This document shows, one piece after another, positions 1 to 5,484 of a stretch of DNA of 5,484 nucleotides. Position numbers and translations under genes: made by a program. Source of the stretch: an uncultured Actinomycetes bacterium (GTDB lineage: Bacteria > Actinomycetota > Actinomycetes > Nanopelagicales > Nanopelagicaceae); the NCBI GenBank assembly GCA_903827345.1, contig CAIKID010000108.1, positions 1 through 5,484 on the forward strand. Direction: 5' to 3'. Positions within the stretch are counted from its first letter, which is position 1. Every line of letters begins with the position of its first letter. The notes under the pieces are model-generated. The model worked only from the letters and a program-made list of their open reading frames with translations. It was not told the origin of the DNA and made no database searches.

Positions 1-13
1 CCAGTCGCATCAC
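1..13 (-). CDS. rpsM: probable start of 30S ribosomal protein S13 (partial)
   Basis: Only the first codons lie in the window. On the minus strand a GTG (13-11) is followed directly by ATG CGA CTG G, giving M-M-R-L or M-R-L, which resembles the usual S13 N-terminus M-A-R-L. The position just downstream of rpmJ is where rpsM sits in actinobacteria and most other bacteria. S13 is a 30S head protein contacting the 50S subunit and P-site tRNA. There is no clear Shine-Dalgarno sequence in the 16 nt after the rpmJ stop. The choice between GTG at 13 and ATG at 10 cannot be made here. The call rests mostly on gene order. Confidence 0.5.
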
Positions 14-29
14 GCGTATTAGGTTTTAT

Positions 30-143
30 TTATCCTTGACGTTGCTTGTGACGAAGATTGTCGCAAATAACCATGACGCGACCATTACGGCGAATGACTT
101 TGCACTTGTCGCAGATCTTCTTCACGCTTGGCTTAACTTTCAC
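30..143 (-). CDS. rpmJ: 50S ribosomal protein L36 (zinc-binding C+ form)
   Basis: A 37-residue protein beginning [19 protein letters not shown] and ending RHKQRQG, the standard length and sequence of L36, the smallest protein of the large subunit. Cys11, Cys14, Cys27 and His32 form the CCCH zinc ribbon, so this is the C+ paralogue rather than the zinc-free C- version made under zinc limitation. The start is GTG at 143-141, preceded by AGGAG with a 6-nt spacer. It lies 12 nt after the infA stop, so infA and rpmJ are almost certainly co-transcribed. It is too short to appear in many ORF listings, but every codon matches the family. Confidence 0.97.
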   Translation of the reverse strand: MKVKPSVKKICDKCKVIRRNGRVMVICDNLRHKQRQG

Positions 144-149
144 GACTAA

Positions 150-154
150 CTCCT
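150..154 (-). promoter_or_regulatory. ribosome binding site of rpmJ
   Basis: The minus strand reads AGGAG six bases before the GTG codon of rpmJ, inside the 12-nt gap after the infA stop codon. It supports GTG at 143 as the true start. Confidence 0.75.
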
Positions 155-155
155 A

Positions 156-377
156 TTACTTGTAACGATAGATAATTCGACCTCTTGTGAGGTCGTACGG
201 ACTAAGTTCTACGATCACACGATCTTCCGGAAGGATACGAATGTAGTTCTGTCGCATCTTGCCGCTGATGTGCGCAAGAACCCTGTGCCCATTTGTAAGT
301 TCGACTCTAAACATGGCGTTCGGCAGTGCTTCAGCTACGGTGCCCTCAATTTCGATTGCTCCGTCTTTCTTGGCCAA
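156..377 (-). CDS. infA: translation initiation factor IF-1
   Basis: A 73-residue protein covering the whole IF1 family: [14 protein letters not shown], then [33 protein letters not shown] and a C-terminal [11 protein letters not shown]. This is a single OB-fold that occupies the 30S A site and works with IF2 and IF3 during initiation. The start is a TTG (377-375), giving M-A-K-K. Reading upstream in frame there is no ATG or GTG before a TAG stop at 395-393, so TTG is the only standard start. A modest AGTAGG lies about 6 nt upstream. The gene follows a 302-nt gap after map and lies 12 nt before rpmJ, as at the start of the alpha operon in many bacteria. It is complete. Confidence 0.97.
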   Translation of the reverse strand: MAKKDGAIEIEGTVAEALPNAMFRVELTNGHRVLAHISGKMRQNYIRILPEDRVIVELSPYDLTRGRIIYRYK

Positions 378-679
378 GCAGTACCTACTTATCTATTTAG
401 GGGTCTTATTACGGACATCCGCCTATTTCTAAGCAGAGGGCAATCTTAAGGCGCGGAGCCTAAAAGAGGAAATCGGGGACCCTTTTATGCTAAAAGCGCG
501 GGCTAAGAGGGCAAATCCCCTCAAATCGGGTGGTGGGGATTGAGTGGAAAATTCATTGTAATTCGAGGGGCGGATTTCTAGGATTTCGCCATGTCCGAGC
601 GCTCCCAGCCCCATCGAATTCATCGAATCTGGGATGCCTGCTATCGCTTCTTGGATTACCTGCTGGCGGGCTTGAAGTT
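378..679 (-). other. 302-nt map-infA intergenic region
   Basis: No convincing gene is seen here. It is much the longest gap in an otherwise packed operon and is a natural place for an infA promoter or leader. One minus-strand frame is open from the end of map to a TAG at 431-429 and reads ELQARQQVIQEAIAGIPDS near its beginning. The first ATG in this frame is only at 623, with no good ribosome binding site, and the downstream half looks non-coding. Small inverted repeats are present: CTTTTA/TAAAAG at 482-496 with a 3-nt loop, and GAGGG/CCCTC at 507-522 with a 6-nt loop. Neither is followed by a clear T tract on the minus strand, so I do not call a terminator. Confidence 0.6.
487..514 (-). promoter_or_regulatory. 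possible promoter for infA-rpmJ-rpsM
   Basis: On the minus strand TTGCCC (514-509) and TAGCAT (492-487) are separated by 16 nt. Each matches four of six bases of the housekeeping -35 and -10 boxes, and the -10 fits the loose TAnnnT pattern of actinobacteria. A start near 480 would leave a leader of roughly 100 nt before infA. This is a weak match of a kind expected by chance in 300 nt; its placement in the only long gap is the main argument. Confidence 0.22.
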
Positions 680-1492
680 CTAATTTAAAAGATCTGAAAT
701 TTCAATCCCGAGGCGACCTAGGTCAGCCGCTCCCCCATCAATTGCCGTTAGAACAAAGGGCTTGCCATCCGGAAGTAGCGCAAAGGTATGTTCAAAGTGC
801 GCGCCATTGGATTTGTCGCTGGCGATCACGGTCCAATCATCGGAAAGGGTCTTCATCCGTTCCGTACCGCGAGTAATCATCGGTTCGATGGCGAGTGCTA
901 GACCGGCTTTGAGTTCTGGTCCAAGACCAGCAGGGCCGTAGTTGATGACATGTGGGTCCTGGTGCATTTCGGTACCAATGCCATGGCCGCCGTATTCGCG
1001 CAAGATGCCGTACTTACCTTGGCTCTGAATATAGTTTTCTATAGCGAATGAGATATCACTGAGGTGTCCCCCAACCTTTGCCGCCGCAATTCCACGCCAC
1101 ATCGATTCTTCGCAGGTATCCATTAATTTTTGATCAGCGGTATCAATCGCACCTACTCCAATCGAGAAAGCAGAATCACCATGCCAACCATCCACAATTG
1201 CCCCAAAATCGATGGAGATTATGTCGCCAGAAACCAACGGACGTTCATTGGGAATTCCATGCACAACTTCGTGATTGACTGAAGCACAGATCACATTTGG
1301 GAAGCCGTGGTAGTTCAAGAACGATGGAACTGCGTTGTGGGCATCTAGGTAATCTGCTGCAATTGCATCTAACTCAAGCGGAGTAACACCTGGAGCGATA
1401 GCTGCCTTCATCAAATTCAAAGCTTCTGCTACAACAAGTCCAGCCTTACGCATTAATTGGAGTTGCTCAAACGACTTGATTTGAATAGCCAT
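680..1492 (-). CDS. map: type I methionine aminopeptidase
   Basis: A 270-residue cytosolic metalloprotease that removes the initiator methionine from new proteins when the second residue is small. The pita-bread fold residues are all present: substrate His78 (VVHGI), metal ligands Asp95 (SIDFGAI), Asp106 (DGWHGDSA), His170 (YGGHGIGTEMH), Glu203 (AIEPM) and Glu234 (HFEHT). The N-terminal region IKSFEQLQLMRKAGLVVAEAL is standard, and the C-terminus (FVLTAIDGGAADLGRLGI) resembles actinobacterial homologues such as those of Streptomyces. There is no N-terminal zinc-finger or SH3-binding extension. The ATG start lies 5 nt after the adk stop, the usual adk-map pairing. The stop is TAG, followed by the long gap before infA. 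Confidence 0.97.
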   Translation of the reverse strand: MAIQIKSFEQLQLMRKAGLVVAEALNLMKAAIAPGVTPLELDAIAADYLDAHNAVPSFLNYHGFPNVICASVNHEVVHGIPNERPLVSGDIISIDFGAIVDGWHGDSAFSIGVGAIDTADQKLMDTCEESMWRGIAAAKVGGHLSDISFAIENYIQSQGKYGILREYGGHGIGTEMHQDPHVINYGPAGLGPELKAGLALAIEPMITRGTERMKTLSDDWTVIASDKSNGAHFEHTFALLPDGKPFVLTAIDGGAADLGRLGIEISDLLN

Positions 1493-1497
1493 GCCGA

Positions 1498-2139
1498 CTA
1501 CTTAAGCGCAGCTATTGCATGTGTGGAGATTTCTGAAACGTCCCCGACCGCATTGATCACTTTGAGCAAACCTAAGTTTCGGTAGAACGCAATAATAGGT
1601 TCAGTTTGTTCGGTATAAACATTAAGTCGGTTGGCTACAACTTCCTCTTTGTCATCTTCGCGCTGGTACAACTCACCACCGCAGTTATCGCAAACTCCTT
1701 CTACATTTGGCTTATCGAAGATCACATGTGAACTCGCTCCACAGTTGCGACAGGTTCGACGACCAGATAAACGTTTGATGATCTCTTCATGTGGAATTGA
1801 AAGTTCTAGAACTGCATCCAATGCTATGGACTTCTTCACCAAAACATCGGCTAAGAACTCCGCTTGTCCTACGTTGCGTGGATATCCATCTAACAAGAAA
1901 CCATTTTCGGCATCAGTATGGGTTAAACGATCCTCAAGCATCGCATTTGTTACAGAATCAGGTACCAAGTTGCCAGCATCCATATAGGACTTAGCCAACT
2001 TGCCGAGATCGGTCTCGCCTTTAATATTCAACCGAAAGATATCGCCGGTTGAGATATGTGGGATAGCAAAGTGTGCCGCTAAGAAAACTGCTTGTGTGCC
2101 TTTGCCGGCGCCTGGAGGACCTACCAGGATTAAACGCAT
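1498..2139 (-). CDS. adk: adenylate kinase, long form with four-Cys LID
   Basis: A 213-residue enzyme catalysing AMP + ATP to 2 ADP in the cytosol. The P-loop GPPGAGKGT is at residues 7-15, the AMP-binding STGDIFR at 30-36, and FLLDGYPRN at 81-89. The LID begins after GRRTC and carries Cys130, Cys133, Cys150 and Cys153 (C-x2-C-x16-C-x2-C), the spacing expected for a structural zinc site, followed by the conserved ELYQREDD. The length is that of long-type Adk; mycobacterial Adk is shorter and lacks this LID. The ATG shares one base with the secY stop (TAATG), so translation is probably coupled; GAGGG in the last secY codons could serve as a distant ribosome binding site. map follows after 5 nt. 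Confidence 0.97.
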   Translation of the reverse strand: MRLILVGPPGAGKGTQAVFLAAHFAIPHISTGDIFRLNIKGETDLGKLAKSYMDAGNLVPDSVTNAMLEDRLTHTDAENGFLLDGYPRNVGQAEFLADVLVKKSIALDAVLELSIPHEEIIKRLSGRRTCRNCGASSHVIFDKPNVEGVCDNCGGELYQREDDKEEVVANRLNVYTEQTEPIIAFYRNLGLLKVINAVGDVSEISTHAIAALK

Positions 2140-3434
2140 TAGCGCAGGAATCCCTCATATGAACGTTGCTGCAATTGGGATTCAATCTGCTTCGCAGTAT
2201 CAAGACCAACACCAACCACAATCAGAATCGCAGTTCCACCGAATGGGAAGTTCTGAGATGCCTGGAAGAGAATCAGCGCAATGATCGGGATAATCGCAAC
2301 AAAGGCTAGGTAGAGCGAACCAGGTGCTGTGATACGTGAGAGCACATATTGCAGATACTCTGAGGTTGGCTTTCCAGCTCGAATACCAGGAATAAATCCA
2401 CCATATTGCTTCATATTGTCAGCGACCTCATCAGGGTTGAAGGTAATCGCGACATAGAAGTAGGTGAAGAAGATGATCAAAACCGCATAAGAAATTATAT
2501 AAACCGGGTGATCACCCTTAACGAGGTTCTTTTGGACCCATATCGACCACTTGGCTGTAGAGCCCGAGAAGTTAACTATCAGTGACGGGATATACAAGAG
2601 CGAGGATGCGAAGATAACCGGAATAACACCAGCCTGGTTAACCCTGATTGGAATATAGGTAGATGTTCCGCCGTAAGACTGGCGTCCGATCTGGCGCTTG
2701 GCATATTGCACTGGAATACGGCGTTGTGCCTGCTCCACGAATACAACTGCTGCTACAACCAAGACTCCGACGGCCATAACGAAGAGGAATGCAAACCAAC
2801 CCTTTTGCTGCTTGATCGACCAGAGCTGAGTTGGGAAACCAGCGGCGATCGATGTAAAGATCAAGATCGACATACCGTTTCCGATACCGCGATCGGTGAT
2901 CAATTCACCAAGCCACATGATTACCGAAGTACCAGCGGTCATAACCAAGACCATGGTCACAATGCGTGTCCAAGAAGAGTCAGGAATAATTGGGAGGGTA
3001 CATCCGCTGAACAAGCGACCGGTTGAACGAGCAACAGCGATCAGACCTGTTGACTGCAGGATTGCTAGGCCAACGGTGAGGTAACGGGTGTACTGAGTAA
3101 GCTTTGCAGTTCCAGATTGTCCTTCTGCCTTCAGTGTTTCAAAACGGGGGATGACAACTGTTAGCAATTGAATAATGATCGAGCTGGTGATGTAAGGCAT
3201 GATTCCCAGTGCGAAGACCGAGAGGTGCAAAAGTGCGCCACCAGAGAAGAGATTAATGAGTCCAAAGAGGCCACCAGAGCTTGTCTGGTTTAAGCAAGAC
3301 TGCACATTCTTATAAGAAACACCTGGCGTTGGCACGATCGATCCGAAGCGGAAGAGCGCCATAATCGCCAGAGTGAAGAAAATCTTTACGCGAAGATCGG
3401 GCGTCTTGAAGGCCTTACCAAACGCTGCAAGCAT
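2139..3434 (-). CDS. secY: preprotein translocase subunit SecY
   Basis: A 431-residue polytopic membrane protein, the channel of the SecYEG translocon that exports unfolded proteins with SecA and inserts membrane proteins with the ribosome. Ten hydrophobic segments can be followed: near 15-35, 65-95 (plug region before it), 115-135, 155-177, 187-203, 212-234, 266-288, 312-332, 370-390 and 398-412. Landmarks are GIGNGMSI (183-190), the cytosolic loop RRIPVQYAKR (238-247), IPIRVNQAGVIPVIFASS after it, and the loop FNPDEVADNMKQYGGFIPGIRAG (332-354) containing the conserved Arg352 needed for ribosome and SecA function. The residue after that Arg is Ala where Pro is usual (GIRPG). AGGAG lies 7 nt before the ATG. 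secY is followed by adk with a one-base overlap. Confidence 0.97.
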   Translation of the reverse strand: MLAAFGKAFKTPDLRVKIFFTLAIMALFRFGSIVPTPGVSYKNVQSCLNQTSSGGLFGLINLFSGGALLHLSVFALGIMPYITSSIIIQLLTVVIPRFETLKAEGQSGTAKLTQYTRYLTVGLAILQSTGLIAVARSTGRLFSGCTLPIIPDSSWTRIVTMVLVMTAGTSVIMWLGELITDRGIGNGMSILIFTSIAAGFPTQLWSIKQQKGWFAFLFVMAVGVLVVAAVVFVEQAQRRIPVQYAKRQIGRQSYGGTSTYIPIRVNQAGVIPVIFASSLLYIPSLIVNFSGSTAKWSIWVQKNLVKGDHPVYIISYAVLIIFFTYFYVAITFNPDEVADNMKQYGGFIPGIRAGKPTSEYLQYVLSRITAPGSLYLAFVAIIPIIALILFQASQNFPFGGTAILIVVGVGLDTAKQIESQLQQRSYEGFLR

Positions 3435-3441
3435 TTAACTT

Positions 3442-3446
3442 CTCCT
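3442..3446 (-). promoter_or_regulatory. ribosome binding site of secY
   Basis: The minus strand reads AGGAG seven bases before the secY ATG, a near-ideal Shine-Dalgarno site. It lies just downstream of the 3458-3489 hairpin and is not sequestered by it, so secY can be translated independently of rplO. Confidence 0.8.
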
Positions 3447-3457
3447 CTTATTTCTTA

Positions 3458-3489
3458 AAGAGTTCTTACTCAATCGAGCAAGAACTCTT
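3458..3489 (-). terminator. strong stem-loop between rplO and secY (attenuator or processing site)
   Basis: Perfect 10-bp inverted repeat AAGAGTTCTT (3458-3467) and AAGAACTCTT (3480-3489). Inside it, CTC (3469-3471) can pair with GAG (3476-3478) after one A-C mismatch, closing a 4-nt loop, so the hairpin has 13 pairs. It fills most of the only sizeable gap in the spc block. In the transcript the stem ends in CUCUUU and then AAGAAAU, so the U run is short, and with secY only about 24 nt away full termination is unlikely. Partial termination, RNA processing or mRNA stabilisation that sets the ribosomal-protein to SecY ratio is more plausible. The structure is seen directly; the role is inferred. 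Confidence 0.5.
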
Positions 3490-3515
3490 ATCGGGCTTAA
3501 ATAGTTGGGACTGTA

Positions 3516-3956
3516 TTAGAGCTTGGTGATCGATCCGCCAGCAGCAGCGATCTTTTCAGATGCTGATGAAGAAAAGGCATGCGCCACGACGGTAACCTTC
3601 ACAGAAATGTCGCCATTTCCAAGAACTTTAACGGGATGGCCATCACGAGCAGCACCCTTTGCAACTAGATCCTCAACGGTGACTTGGCCACCCTTGGGAT
3701 AGAGAGCATTGATTGTTGAAACGTTGACTGGCTGGTACTCCACGTGCTCTGGGTTTTTGAAACCACGGAGCTTAGGAAGACGCATTACGAGTGGAAGCTG
3801 TCCGCCTTCGAAGCCGGCACGAACCACGTTACGAGCACGTGTTCCCTTGCCACCGCGACCGGCAGTCTTACCCTTTGAAGCTTCACCGCGACCCTTACGG
3901 GTACGTGACTTCTTTGCGCCCGGAGCCGGACGGAGATGATGAACCTTGAGAACCAT
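3516..3956 (-). CDS. rplO: 50S ribosomal protein L15
   Basis: A 146-residue protein of normal length. The N-terminal third is the basic, glycine-rich extension that threads into 23S rRNA ([25 protein letters not shown] split around residues 18-42), followed by the family signature [20 protein letters not shown] (47-66). The globular C-terminal part contains [11 protein letters not shown] and ends GGSITKL. L15 is a late-assembly component near the 5S rRNA side of the 50S subunit. The ATG lies 2 nt after the rpmD stop, with a strong GAGGAGG inside the last rpmD codons. Downstream, 81 nt with a hairpin separate it from secY. Confidence 0.97.
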   Translation of the reverse strand: MVLKVHHLRPAPGAKKSRTRKGRGEASKGKTAGRGGKGTRARNVVRAGFEGGQLPLVMRLPKLRGFKNPEHVEYQPVNVSTINALYPKGGQVTVEDLVAKGAARDGHPVKVLGNGDISVKVTVVAHAFSSSASEKIAAAGGSITKL

Positions 3957-3958
3957 TG

Positions 3959-4141
3959 TTATTCGACCTCCTCAACCTTGACCATGTGACGTACAGCGAC
4001 GACCATTCCACGAATTTCTGGACGATCTTCCTTTACGACAACGTCATTGATTCGCTTTAAACCGAGTGAACGCAAGGTCTCGCGGTGCTCTGGACGAGCG
4101 CCAACCTTGGAACGTAGTTGCGTGACTTTTAGACGTGGCAT
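3959..4141 (-). CDS. rpmD: 50S ribosomal protein L30
   Basis: A 60-residue protein, the normal size of bacterial L30. It shows the family pattern [24 protein letters not shown] (5-28), [11 protein letters not shown] (29-39) and [17 protein letters not shown] (43-59). It folds as a small alpha-beta domain on the 50S surface binding 23S rRNA. It sits 2 nt after the rpsE stop (TAA-AC-ATG) and 2 nt before rplO, so it depends on continuous translation of the operon. Its last codons (VEEVE) double as the Shine-Dalgarno site of rplO. Confidence 0.96.
   Translation of the reverse strand: MPRLKVTQLRSKVGARPEHRETLRSLGLKRINDVVVKEDRPEIRGMVVAVRHMVKVEEVE
3967..3973 (-). promoter_or_regulatory. ribosome binding site of rplO inside rpmD
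   Basis: GAGGAGG on the minus strand, encoded by the Val-Glu-Glu-Val end of L30, lies about 10 nt before the rplO ATG. It is among the strongest Shine-Dalgarno matches in the window. Confidence 0.7.
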
Positions 4142-4143
4142 GT

Positions 4144-4764
4144 TTATGCACCAACCGTTGCTGCTATGGCACGAGCAATTGCTGCAGGTGCGACATCTTC
4201 AAGGGGTAGACCACGACGAGCTGCGATAGATAGTGGAGATTCCAACATCTTGAGCGCTGCTGCAGTGGCGTGAACCATGTTGATTGGGTTACTTGAACCA
4301 AGAGACTTGGTGAGAACATCGCTGATTCCAACGCATTCGAGGATGGCGCGAACAGGTCCGCCAGCGATTACTCCGGTACCAGGAGCAGCTGGGCGTAGAA
4401 GAACTACACCAGCAGCAGCTTCACCTTGTACAGGGTGAGGGATTGTGGAACCGAGGAGTGGGACTTTGAAGAATTGCTTCTTCGCATCTTCCACTGCCTT
4501 AGCAATAGCTTGAGGAACTTCCTTAGCCTTGCCGTATCCGACTCCGACTGTGCCCTTTTGGTCACCGACGACAACAAGTGCTGTGAAGGAGAAACGACGT
4601 CCACCCTTTACAACCTTTGCTACGCGGTTAATAAAGACAACGCGTTCTGTGTACGGGGACTTCTCTTTTTCAGGTCCACCGTCACGGCCGCGACGCTCAC
4701 GACGATCGTTGCCGCCCTTTGGAGCGCGATCATTTGAGTTAGCGTTTACTGGAGGAGTAGCCAT
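4144..4764 (-). CDS. rpsE: 30S ribosomal protein S5
   Basis: A 206-residue protein. Residues 1-38 are a charged, probably disordered extension ([15 protein letters not shown]) as in many actinobacterial S5 proteins. The dsRBD-like N-terminal domain starts at [21 protein letters not shown] (about 40-60) with [28 protein letters not shown] after it. The C-terminal domain contains [20 protein letters not shown] (124-143), [17 protein letters not shown] and a final AIARAIAA helix. S5 sits at the mRNA entry side of the 30S subunit and affects decoding accuracy. Its ATG shares one base with the rplR stop (TAATG), and only a weak GGA precedes it, so coupling to rplR is likely. Confidence 0.97.
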   Translation of the reverse strand: MATPPVNANSNDRAPKGGNDRRERRGRDGGPEKEKSPYTERVVFINRVAKVVKGGRRFSFTALVVVGDQKGTVGVGYGKAKEVPQAIAKAVEDAKKQFFKVPLLGSTIPHPVQGEAAAGVVLLRPAAPGTGVIAGGPVRAILECVGISDVLTKSLGSSNPINMVHATAAALKMLESPLSIAARRGLPLEDVAPAAIARAIAATVGA

Positions 4765-5141
4765 TAGAAATCCAATCCATTCTCGCGGGCACTGTCAGCG
4801 AGAGCTGCAATGCGTCCGGTGTACTTGTTTCCGCCGCGATCAAAGACCACTGTAGAAATACCCTTTTCCTTTGCGCGCTTTGCGATTTCAGCACCGAGGA
4901 GGCGAGCCTTTGCGCTCTTATCATCCTTGGATTCACGAAGCGTGCTCTCCATGGTTGAAGCAGAGACCAAGGTCTGACCGATTGAATCATCAACGATCTG
5001 GACGACAAGGTGACGAGATGAACGTGAAACGACAAGACGTGGACGCTCAGCAGAGCCGTTTACACGCTTACGAACACGGAAGTGGCGACGACGGCGGGCA
5101 TTTTGTGCCGAGCCTTTAACAACCTTTACACCGATAGCCAT
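4764..5141 (-). CDS. rplR: 50S ribosomal protein L18
   Basis: A 125-residue protein. The N-terminal arm is Arg-rich ([16 protein letters not shown], about 14-29) and binds 5S rRNA. Then come [20 protein letters not shown] (33-52) and the conserved C-terminus [28 protein letters not shown] (98-125). L18, with L5 and L25-type proteins, ties 5S rRNA into the central protuberance. The gene is complete. Its ATG overlaps the rplF stop by one base and its stop overlaps the rpsE start by one base, so it is translationally coupled on both sides. Confidence 0.97.
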   Translation of the reverse strand: MAIGVKVVKGSAQNARRRRHFRVRKRVNGSAERPRLVVSRSSRHLVVQIVDDSIGQTLVSASTMESTLRESKDDKSAKARLLGAEIAKRAKEKGISTVVFDRGGNKYTGRIAALADSARENGLDF

Positions 5142-5367
5142 TACTTCTTACCTGTCTTTCCTTGCTTGCGGCGAATCTTTGCGCCGTCTAGGTGGAGACC
5201 CTTGCCCTTATATGGATCAGCTTTACGAAGCTTTTGAATCTTCGCTGCAACTTCACCAACGAGCTGCTTATCGACACCAGAGATCGAGAAGCGAGTTGCT
5301 GATTCGAGCTTAAAGGTAATGCCTTCAGGGGCGGTAAATGGAACTGCATGGCTATAGCCAAGCGCTT
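5141..5367 (-). CDS. rplF: 50S ribosomal protein L6, C-terminal fragment cut by an inverted junction
   Basis: About 75 C-terminal residues of L6: [20 protein letters not shown], then [32 protein letters not shown] and a basic end [10 protein letters not shown]. These are the hallmarks of the second L6 domain, which binds 23S rRNA near the sarcin-ricin loop. A complete L6 is about 179 residues, so roughly the first 105 are absent. Upstream of ALGYSH the frame runs into [11 protein letters not shown] and a TAG at 5401-5399. That stretch is not L6 but the antisense of an rplE segment. The loss is therefore a rearranged or chimeric join, not a window edge. The stop overlaps the rplR start as TAATG. 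The upstream limit is uncertain by a few bases. Confidence 0.93.
5360..5367. other. inverted chimeric junction at palindrome AAGCGCTT
   Basis: To the left the minus strand encodes L6 (GCG CTT GGC, A-L-G). To the right the plus strand encodes L5 (GCG CTT CCT, A-L-P). The shared bases form the self-complementary 8-mer AAGCGCTT, of which at least the central GCGC must belong to both parents. Two pieces of the same operon, normally about 1 kb apart on one strand, are joined head to head here. Likely an amplification or assembly artefact. Confidence 0.85.
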
Positions 5368-5484
5368 CCTCGTATCCGCGACTTTCGTGGTCTTTCTCCT
5401 AAGCAATTCGATGGCAACGGTAACTACACCTTCGGTCTGACCGAGCAGGTTGTATTCCCTGAAATCGAGCAGGACAAGATCGAC
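5362..5484 (+). CDS. rplE: 50S ribosomal protein L5, internal fragment in inverted orientation
   Basis: The plus strand is open from GCG at 5362 to the window end, 41 codons, reading [20 protein letters not shown] and then [21 protein letters not shown]. This is the most conserved part of L5, about residues 105-150 of roughly 180, very close to mycobacterial L5 from memory. L5 binds 5S rRNA in the central protuberance. The 5' part is missing because of the junction with rplF; the 3' part runs off the window. In a normal spc operon rplE lies upstream of rpsN, rpsH and rplF on the same strand, so its plus orientation here contradicts the whole block. Identity is very secure; a real genomic location here is unlikely. 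Confidence 0.93.

Noticed and set aside
406..443. TTGCCC (443-438) and TAATAA (411-406) on the minus strand as a promoter close to infA.
   Set aside because: The spacing is 26 nt, far too long, and the -10 match is poor.
482..496. CTTTTA-TGC-TAAAAG hairpin as a terminator after map.
   Set aside because: A 6-bp, AU-rich stem without a following U tract would be too weak; a third TAAAAG at 461-466 shows that the motif recurs by composition.
612..628. Tandem repeat CATCGAAT at 612-619 and 621-628.
   Set aside because: Only two 8-nt copies with 9-nt period; too short to be a repeat element, and expected by chance at this length.
2000..2284. A 94-residue plus-strand open frame, and similar plus-strand frames at 1631-1987, 2706-3026, 4426-4737 and 4529-4855.
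   Set aside because: They are antisense shadows of adk, secY, rpsE and rplR, whose minus-strand products are unambiguous; the plus-strand products resemble no family I recognise.
5188..5406. A 72-residue minus-strand open frame crossing the rplF-rplE junction.
   Set aside because: It is out of frame with rplF, and its first part is the antisense of rplE. It exists only because of the chimeric join.
5360..5484. A genuine operon inversion creating a new gene arrangement.
   Set aside because: It would truncate rplE and rplF and drop rpsN and rpsH; the palindromic microhomology fits an artefact better. Kept as the alternative in the finding.

Overview
The window is the distal half of the spc ribosomal-protein operon running into the start of the alpha operon. 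All of it is on the minus strand except a short piece at the right edge. In transcription order (right to left) the genes are rplF (3' part), rplR, rpsE, rpmD, rplO, secY, adk, map, infA, rpmJ and the first codons of a probable rpsM. The order secY-adk-map-infA-rpmJ-rpsM and the protein sequences (actinobacterial-type L5, L6, Adk and Map C-terminus) point to an actinobacterium. Base composition looks roughly balanced rather than GC-rich, which suggests a streamlined freshwater lineage such as Nanopelagicales (acI); that placement is inference.

Layout: 5141-3516 is a tightly packed ribosomal block (L6 end, L18, S5, L30, L15), with neighbours 2 nt apart or sharing one base as TAATG. An 81-nt gap at 3435-3515 holds a strong inverted repeat. 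Then secY, adk and map (3434-680) form a second compact block: the secretion channel, nucleotide balance and N-terminal Met removal. A 302-nt gap (378-679) has no convincing gene. It is followed by infA (TTG start), rpmJ (GTG start, zinc-binding form) and the left-edge rpsM start. Together the genes supply 30S and 50S proteins, initiation factor IF1, co-translational export and nascent-chain processing.

The one real anomaly is at the right edge. At about 5360-5367 the minus-strand rplF reading stops matching L6, and from 5362 to 5484 the plus strand encodes an internal segment of ribosomal protein L5 (rplE). In a normal spc operon rplE lies upstream of rplF on the same strand. Here it is inverted and joined inside rplF at the 8-nt palindrome AAGCGCTT, with the end of rplE, rpsN, rpsH and the first part of rplF missing. 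Two essential genes would be broken, so this is most likely an inverted chimera (for example from multiple displacement amplification of a single cell, or a misassembly), not biology. I see no novel defence, mobile or metabolic system in the window.
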